DNA of 64,000 bases from Porticoccus sp963974675 (GTDB taxonomy: Bacteria > Pseudomonadota > Gammaproteobacteria > Pseudomonadales > Porticoccaceae). Made by a program: the position numbers and the translations under genes. The stretch lies in contig CAXBDQ010000004.1 in assembly GCA_963974675.1 (NCBI GenBank), positions 1-64,000 on the forward strand, in the 5' to 3' direction. The notes under the pieces are model-generated. The model was not told the DNA's origin. It saw only the letters and a program-made list of their open reading frames with translations, and ran no database searches. Shown here in pieces: positions 60,787-64,000 of the stretch (position 1 is the first letter of the stretch; each line of letters begins with the position of its first letter).

Positions 60787-62757
60787 ATGAATAACGATTC
60801 CACCCTTAAGGGTTCAACTGCTGTCTCACATCCGACGCGTATTGCTTCCGCTAGAGAAAAGCTTCAATCCAGCGGAAATATAACGGATGACACTGTGCGC
60901 CCAGTGATAAAAGACTCATGGCAGCGATGCATGACAAGCCATGTTGACCCTTATCTGTCCAAACGAAGTTTAGAACTCAGCCCCGCTCAGCTTCAAGATC
61001 TCAGACAAGAGCACCATGAATTACTTTCGGCCTCCAATGTTATTTTACGTGAGGCAAAGGAGCTATTGGCAGAATCAGGCACCATCATGCATGTGGTTTC
61101 TCCCACAGGGGCCATTCTTGACTATGAAGGCGACCCAGCCACTCTAGAGCTGGCAAACAATTATAGACTGACTCCTGGAGCCAACTGGGCTGAGCAGGCT
61201 GCTGGTACCAATGCCATCGGCACCGCACTTAATATTGCCGCCCCGGTACAAGTCCATGCCTTTGAACACTATTGTGAAAATATCAGTCGTTGGACCTGCT
61301 CTGCGGCAGTCATACGTGACCCATTCGAAAAACGTCTACTGGGTGCAGTGAACATTTCAGGGCTAGAAAATACGCTTCACGATTACTGTCTCGCCCTTGC
61401 TCTTTCCGGTGCCCGCAGAATTGAAGGCCAGTTTGCTCAGATGAAGCTTGCGAAAAGAGACTCCCTTCTCGGCGTGACCATCAACAACTTCGCGTCATCA
61501 TGCAATGACGGCGTCCTCTTGTTTGACCTTGAGGGAAAACTAATACGCGCCAACCCTCAAGCTGACAGAGTTCTCGCAGCTCGAGGCATCAAAATCAATC
61601 TGACACCCTACAACCCTATACTGACCCTCAACGATGAAGGTAACTATCATGCTGAGTCGGCCCCAGTGTTGGATCAGATTGAGAAACGCTGGATCGAACC
61701 TGTTATGCATCAGGGCGAAGCGATTGGCTACTTGGCAGTGATACCCCTGCCATCTCGACACCCGCAAAAAAGGTCAGACAACCCAATCAACAAAACTCCA
61801 ACACAATCTGAGGTGACGGATTTCTCTCGACTTGTGGGCAAAAGCCCGCCCTATACCATGGCGGTACAACAAGCCAAACGACTGGCCAAAGCGCCTATTC
61901 CTGTCCTATTACAAGGTGAGACGGGTGTGGGTAAAGAACTGTTTGCAAGAGCCATGCATGAAGAAGGTGCAGGGCAAGGCGGTGAATTTGTTGCGCTTAA
62001 CTGCGGCGGCTTATCTCGCGATCTACTGGCCAGCGAACTCTTTGGCCACGTGGAAGGTGCTTTTACCGGTGCACGTCGTGGCGGCATGACAGGTAAAATA
62101 GAAGCCGCTAATGGCGGCACACTGTTTTTGGATGAGATTGGTGAGATGCCACTGGACCTCCAACCCATGTTTTTACGAGTACTACAAGAATCTGAAATAT
62201 GTCGGGTGGGAGAAACAATGCCTCGCAGAGTTAGCTTCCGGCTGATTGCTGCCACCAATAGAGATTTAACCCAGGAAGTAGCAGAAGGTCGCTTCAGAAT
62301 GGACTTGTACTACCGTATTTCCTCCATGACTCTGACCGTACCACCTCTGCGAGAGCGTAAAGGTGATGTATCCATTCTCGCTAAAAATATTTTCGACAAC
62401 CTTGCCCAGCAACATGAGGTAAGCGAAAAGCGACTCAGTAAACCCTTGCTTGATCTATTAGAAAAACACTCATGGCCCGGTAATATTCGAGAGCTGAGCA
62501 ATTTAATTACTGCAGCCTTCTTCCTTTCTGATAAAGATGAATTAGGACCAAAAGATCTACCCCAGGACTTCCTTATGGCCAGCACTGAAATGGCTAACGG
62601 TGGGACAGGAAACCCTCTAGACCTAGCAGAAAAAGATGTTATTAGTCGAGCCATTAGAGAACAAGGCGGCAATTTGACCAAAGTTGCCAAACAACTCAAT
62701 ATCGCCAAAAGCACCCTATATATTAAGCTGAAAAAATACGGCATACAGCGGCCCTAG
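60787..62757 (+). CDS. acxR: Sigma-54-dependent activator of acetone carboxylase operon (AcoR/AcxR-like)
   Basis: About 656-residue sigma-54 activator with three parts. The N-terminal GAF sensor region (about 75-215; GTNAIGTALNIAAPVQVHAFEHYCE, typical of AcoR) and a PAS-like segment (about 235-320) come first. A AAA+ domain (about 350-580) carries Walker A GETGVGKE near residue 380, the sigma-54 contact motif GAFTGA near 425, and Walker B TLFLDEIGEM. A Fis-type HTH (GNLTKVAKQLNIAKSTLYIKLKKYGI) closes the protein. GTG at 60775 is possible. Divergent from acxABC, and likely to activate it from upstream sites in response to acetone or a related ketone/alcohol (inference). Confidence 0.92.
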   Translation: MNNDSTLKGSTAVSHPTRIASAREKLQSSGNITDDTVRPVIKDSWQRCMTSHVDPYLSKRSLELSPAQLQDLRQEHHELLSASNVILREAKELLAESGTIMHVVSPTGAILDYEGDPATLELANNYRLTPGANWAEQAAGTNAIGTALNIAAPVQVHAFEHYCENISRWTCSAAVIRDPFEKRLLGAVNISGLENTLHDYCLALALSGARRIEGQFAQMKLAKRDSLLGVTINNFASSCNDGVLLFDLEGKLIRANPQADRVLAARGIKINLTPYNPILTLNDEGNYHAESAPVLDQIEKRWIEPVMHQGEAIGYLAVIPLPSRHPQKRSDNPINKTPTQSEVTDFSRLVGKSPPYTMAVQQAKRLAKAPIPVLLQGETGVGKELFARAMHEEGAGQGGEFVALNCGGLSRDLLASELFGHVEGAFTGARRGGMTGKIEAANGGTLFLDEIGEMPLDLQPMFLRVLQESEICRVGETMPRRVSFRLIAATNRDLTQEVAEGRFRMDLYYRISSMTLTVPPLRERKGDVSILAKNIFDNLAQQHEVSEKRLSKPLLDLLEKHSWPGNIRELSNLITAAFFLSDKDELGPKDLPQDFLMASTEMANGGTGNPLDLAEKDVISRAIREQGGNLTKVAKQLNIAKSTLYIKLKKYGIQRP

Positions 62758-62801
62758 CCCTACTTTTATCACCCTCTTCCCGGCTGGCAAGTAGCTTAAA
62801 C

Positions 62802-63281
62802 TTATTCTTCCATTTCCGAATACTGATCCTCAAGAGGTAACTCTTTATCAATACGCAATGTACGCGTCGCTAGCTGAACTTCTTTTAAAAAATACATCAA
62901 TGCAATAATCAACAACACTAGAGCAAAGACAAAAAACCCTACAATTAAGCTGCCGATATTCAGGCGCCAGAAACCTCCGACAAAAAGACTGACAATAAGC
63001 GTACAGACCAACAAGCCTGACGCCGTACAAAAACCAATTGACCAATTAATAATATTAACTCGGCGCCACAAGGTCACCAGCTCCCGGTGTGCGATAGCGC
63101 GCGACTTGGGATCATTCAACCGTGATTCTCTCACTTCGACTACCCGCGCCCGATCAACAATCCGCCCCAAGCGACCGGACATAACATTGAGAAAACCCGC
63201 AATACCTGCGAGTAAAAAAACTGGGGCAACGGACAACTGAATGATCATCGCCAAATCTGTTGCTGTAATGATTGGGTTCAT
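62802..63281 (-). CDS. DUF2721 family membrane protein
   Basis: About 159 residues from ATG 63281. DUF2721 signature PVFLLAGIAGFLNVMSGRLGRIVDRARVVE, then a helical cytosolic stretch (RAIAHRELVTLWRRVNIINWSIGF) and two more TM helices (LLVCTLIVSLFVGGFW and LIVGFFVFALVLLIIALMYF). Function unknown. It lies between the acx regulator and the RND pump; it follows the pump gene on the same strand after about 75 nt and might be in its transcript. Confidence 0.85.
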   Translation of the reverse strand: MNPIITATDLAMIIQLSVAPVFLLAGIAGFLNVMSGRLGRIVDRARVVEVRESRLNDPKSRAIAHRELVTLWRRVNIINWSIGFCTASGLLVCTLIVSLFVGGFWRLNIGSLIVGFFVFALVLLIIALMYFLKEVQLATRTLRIDKELPLEDQYSEMEE

Positions 63282-63366
63282 TTTTTCCAACTAACACATT
63301 AAAGTTAATACAACATAGCCATTCAGGCCTAAGCCTGAAACCCGTTAATTCTGCAACCCTGCAATC

Positions 63367-64000
63367 TCAGGAAATGCCTTTTGGCGAAGCCTCTCCTGTA
63401 CGCCAACGTTTAATTGCCGCCCTCACCCTTTCGCCAGAAACGTAGATAGATGGCACCAGCAACAAAGTAACAAACGTAGCCAACAACACACCGAAGGCCA
63501 GCGAGATTACCATAGGTATCAAAAATTGAGCCTGGGCACTTTTTTCAAACAAAATTGGCATTAATCCAAAGAAAGTGGTGAGTGAGGTTAATACAATGGG
63601 CCGGAAGCGATCTCGTGCTCCCTGTATAACTGCTTTATAGGGGGGCCACCCCTCCTTTGCTAACTGGTTAATACGGTCGATTAAAACCAAGTTATCATTG
63701 ACCACCACACCGGCAGCGGCCAACACCCCCATCATCGAGGGCATGCTGATTTCTTTGCCAAATAACATATGTCCAAGAATAGCCCCCGCTATACCAAAGG
63801 GCACGGCGCTAAGGATAATGATAGGTTGCCAATAGGATCGGAATTCAATAGCTAAGAGCGCATAGATGGCCAATAACGCCAAGGCCATCATTTGCAGGAA
63901 CCCCGACTCAAATTCCGACTGATCCTTTTGAGCGCCATCAATTTGTAGCGAGATTCCTGGATACTTTGCTTCCAAAGTTGGCCAGTATTGTTTTTTGAAG
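63367..64000 (-). CDS. RND efflux transporter permease, C-terminal part (truncated by window)
   Basis: Last 211 residues or so of an AcrB/MexB-type inner-membrane RND permease. The frame continues past 63975 to the window edge with in-frame residues FKKQYWPTLEAKYPG. TM helices (MALALLAIYALLAIEFRSY, LSAVPFGIAGAILGHMLF, PSMMGVLAAAGVVVNDNLVLIDRINQL) and the conserved GARDRFRPIVLTSLTTFFGLMPI block are typical of the family. Probably drug/lipid or metal efflux; substrate class cannot be inferred from this part. Confidence 0.92.
   Translation of the reverse strand, partial: FKKQYWPTLEAKYPGISLQIDGAQKDQSEFESGFLQMMALALLAIYALLAIEFRSYWQPIIILSAVPFGIAGAILGHMLFGKEISMPSMMGVLAAAGVVVNDNLVLIDRINQLAKEGWPPYKAVIQGARDRFRPIVLTSLTTFFGLMPILFEKSAQAQFLIPMVISLAFGVLLATFVTLLLVPSIYVSGERVRAAIKRWRTGEASPKGIS

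Overview
The window looks like chromosome of a free-living, probably marine, gammaproteobacterium. Estimated GC is about 47-50 %. Gene order resembles the Pseudomonadales/Cellvibrionales: a mepM-anmK-erpA-argC neighbourhood, ygfB-pepP-ubiH-ubiI next to zapA-ssrS-ygfA, tkt-epd-pgk-fba, and serA divergent from a D-2-hydroxyglutarate dehydrogenase. The family-level guess (Spongiibacteraceae-like) is inference only. No rRNA, tRNA, insertion sequence, prophage or CRISPR array was seen.

Layout. 1-11.6 kb: cell-wall genes (5'-truncated mepM, anmK), iron-sulfur insertion (erpA), bactofilin, argC, a ClC channel, and a haem block (hemJ, hemL, hemB) ending with an orphan succinate dehydrogenase iron-sulfur subunit. 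11.6-14.1 kb: a compact minus-strand accessory island. It holds a Shedu-type (DUF4263) anti-phage nuclease, a peroxiredoxin and a SpoIIAA-like protein. The spacers after the first two genes fold and read like integron attC sites, and no integrase is visible, so this looks like an integrase-less cassette cluster (CALIN). 14.4-16.6 kb: a Crp/Fnr regulator followed by a DUF2892 protein and a split YeeE/YedE sulfur transporter. 16.6-19.8 kb: a CorA/ZntB-type transporter, an MscS channel, a YkgJ cysteine-cluster protein, an IsdG-like monooxygenase and a TIGR02647 protein.

20-29.6 kb: rlmI, gcvH, ubiI, ubiH, pepP and ygfB on the minus strand, then a TIGR02449 gene, zapA, 6S RNA, ygfA and pyk on the plus strand. 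29.6-43.1 kb: alkaline phosphatase, ilvA, rpiA, an SrkA-type kinase, an MFS transporter, small hypothetical proteins, MaoC and FAH-family enzymes (the latter coupled to a 52-residue membrane peptide), the D-2-hydroxyglutarate dehydrogenase/serA pair, a lipase-like hydrolase and two unknown genes. 43.2-48.6 kb: the central carbon operon tkt-epd-pgk-fba. 48.7-54.0 kb: a methyl-cycle operon, a SahR-like ArsR/methyltransferase regulator-metK-ahcY-metF-rsmE, behind a perfect palindromic operator.

54.5-62.8 kb: the main metabolic accessory module. It is a complete ATP-dependent acetone carboxylase operon (acxA-acxB-acxC, minus strand) with a near-perfect sigma-54 promoter and a divergent sigma-54 activator (AcoR/AcxR type), and a secB-like chaperone gene just downstream. 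The window ends with a DUF2721 membrane protein and the C-terminal part of an RND efflux pump that runs off the edge.
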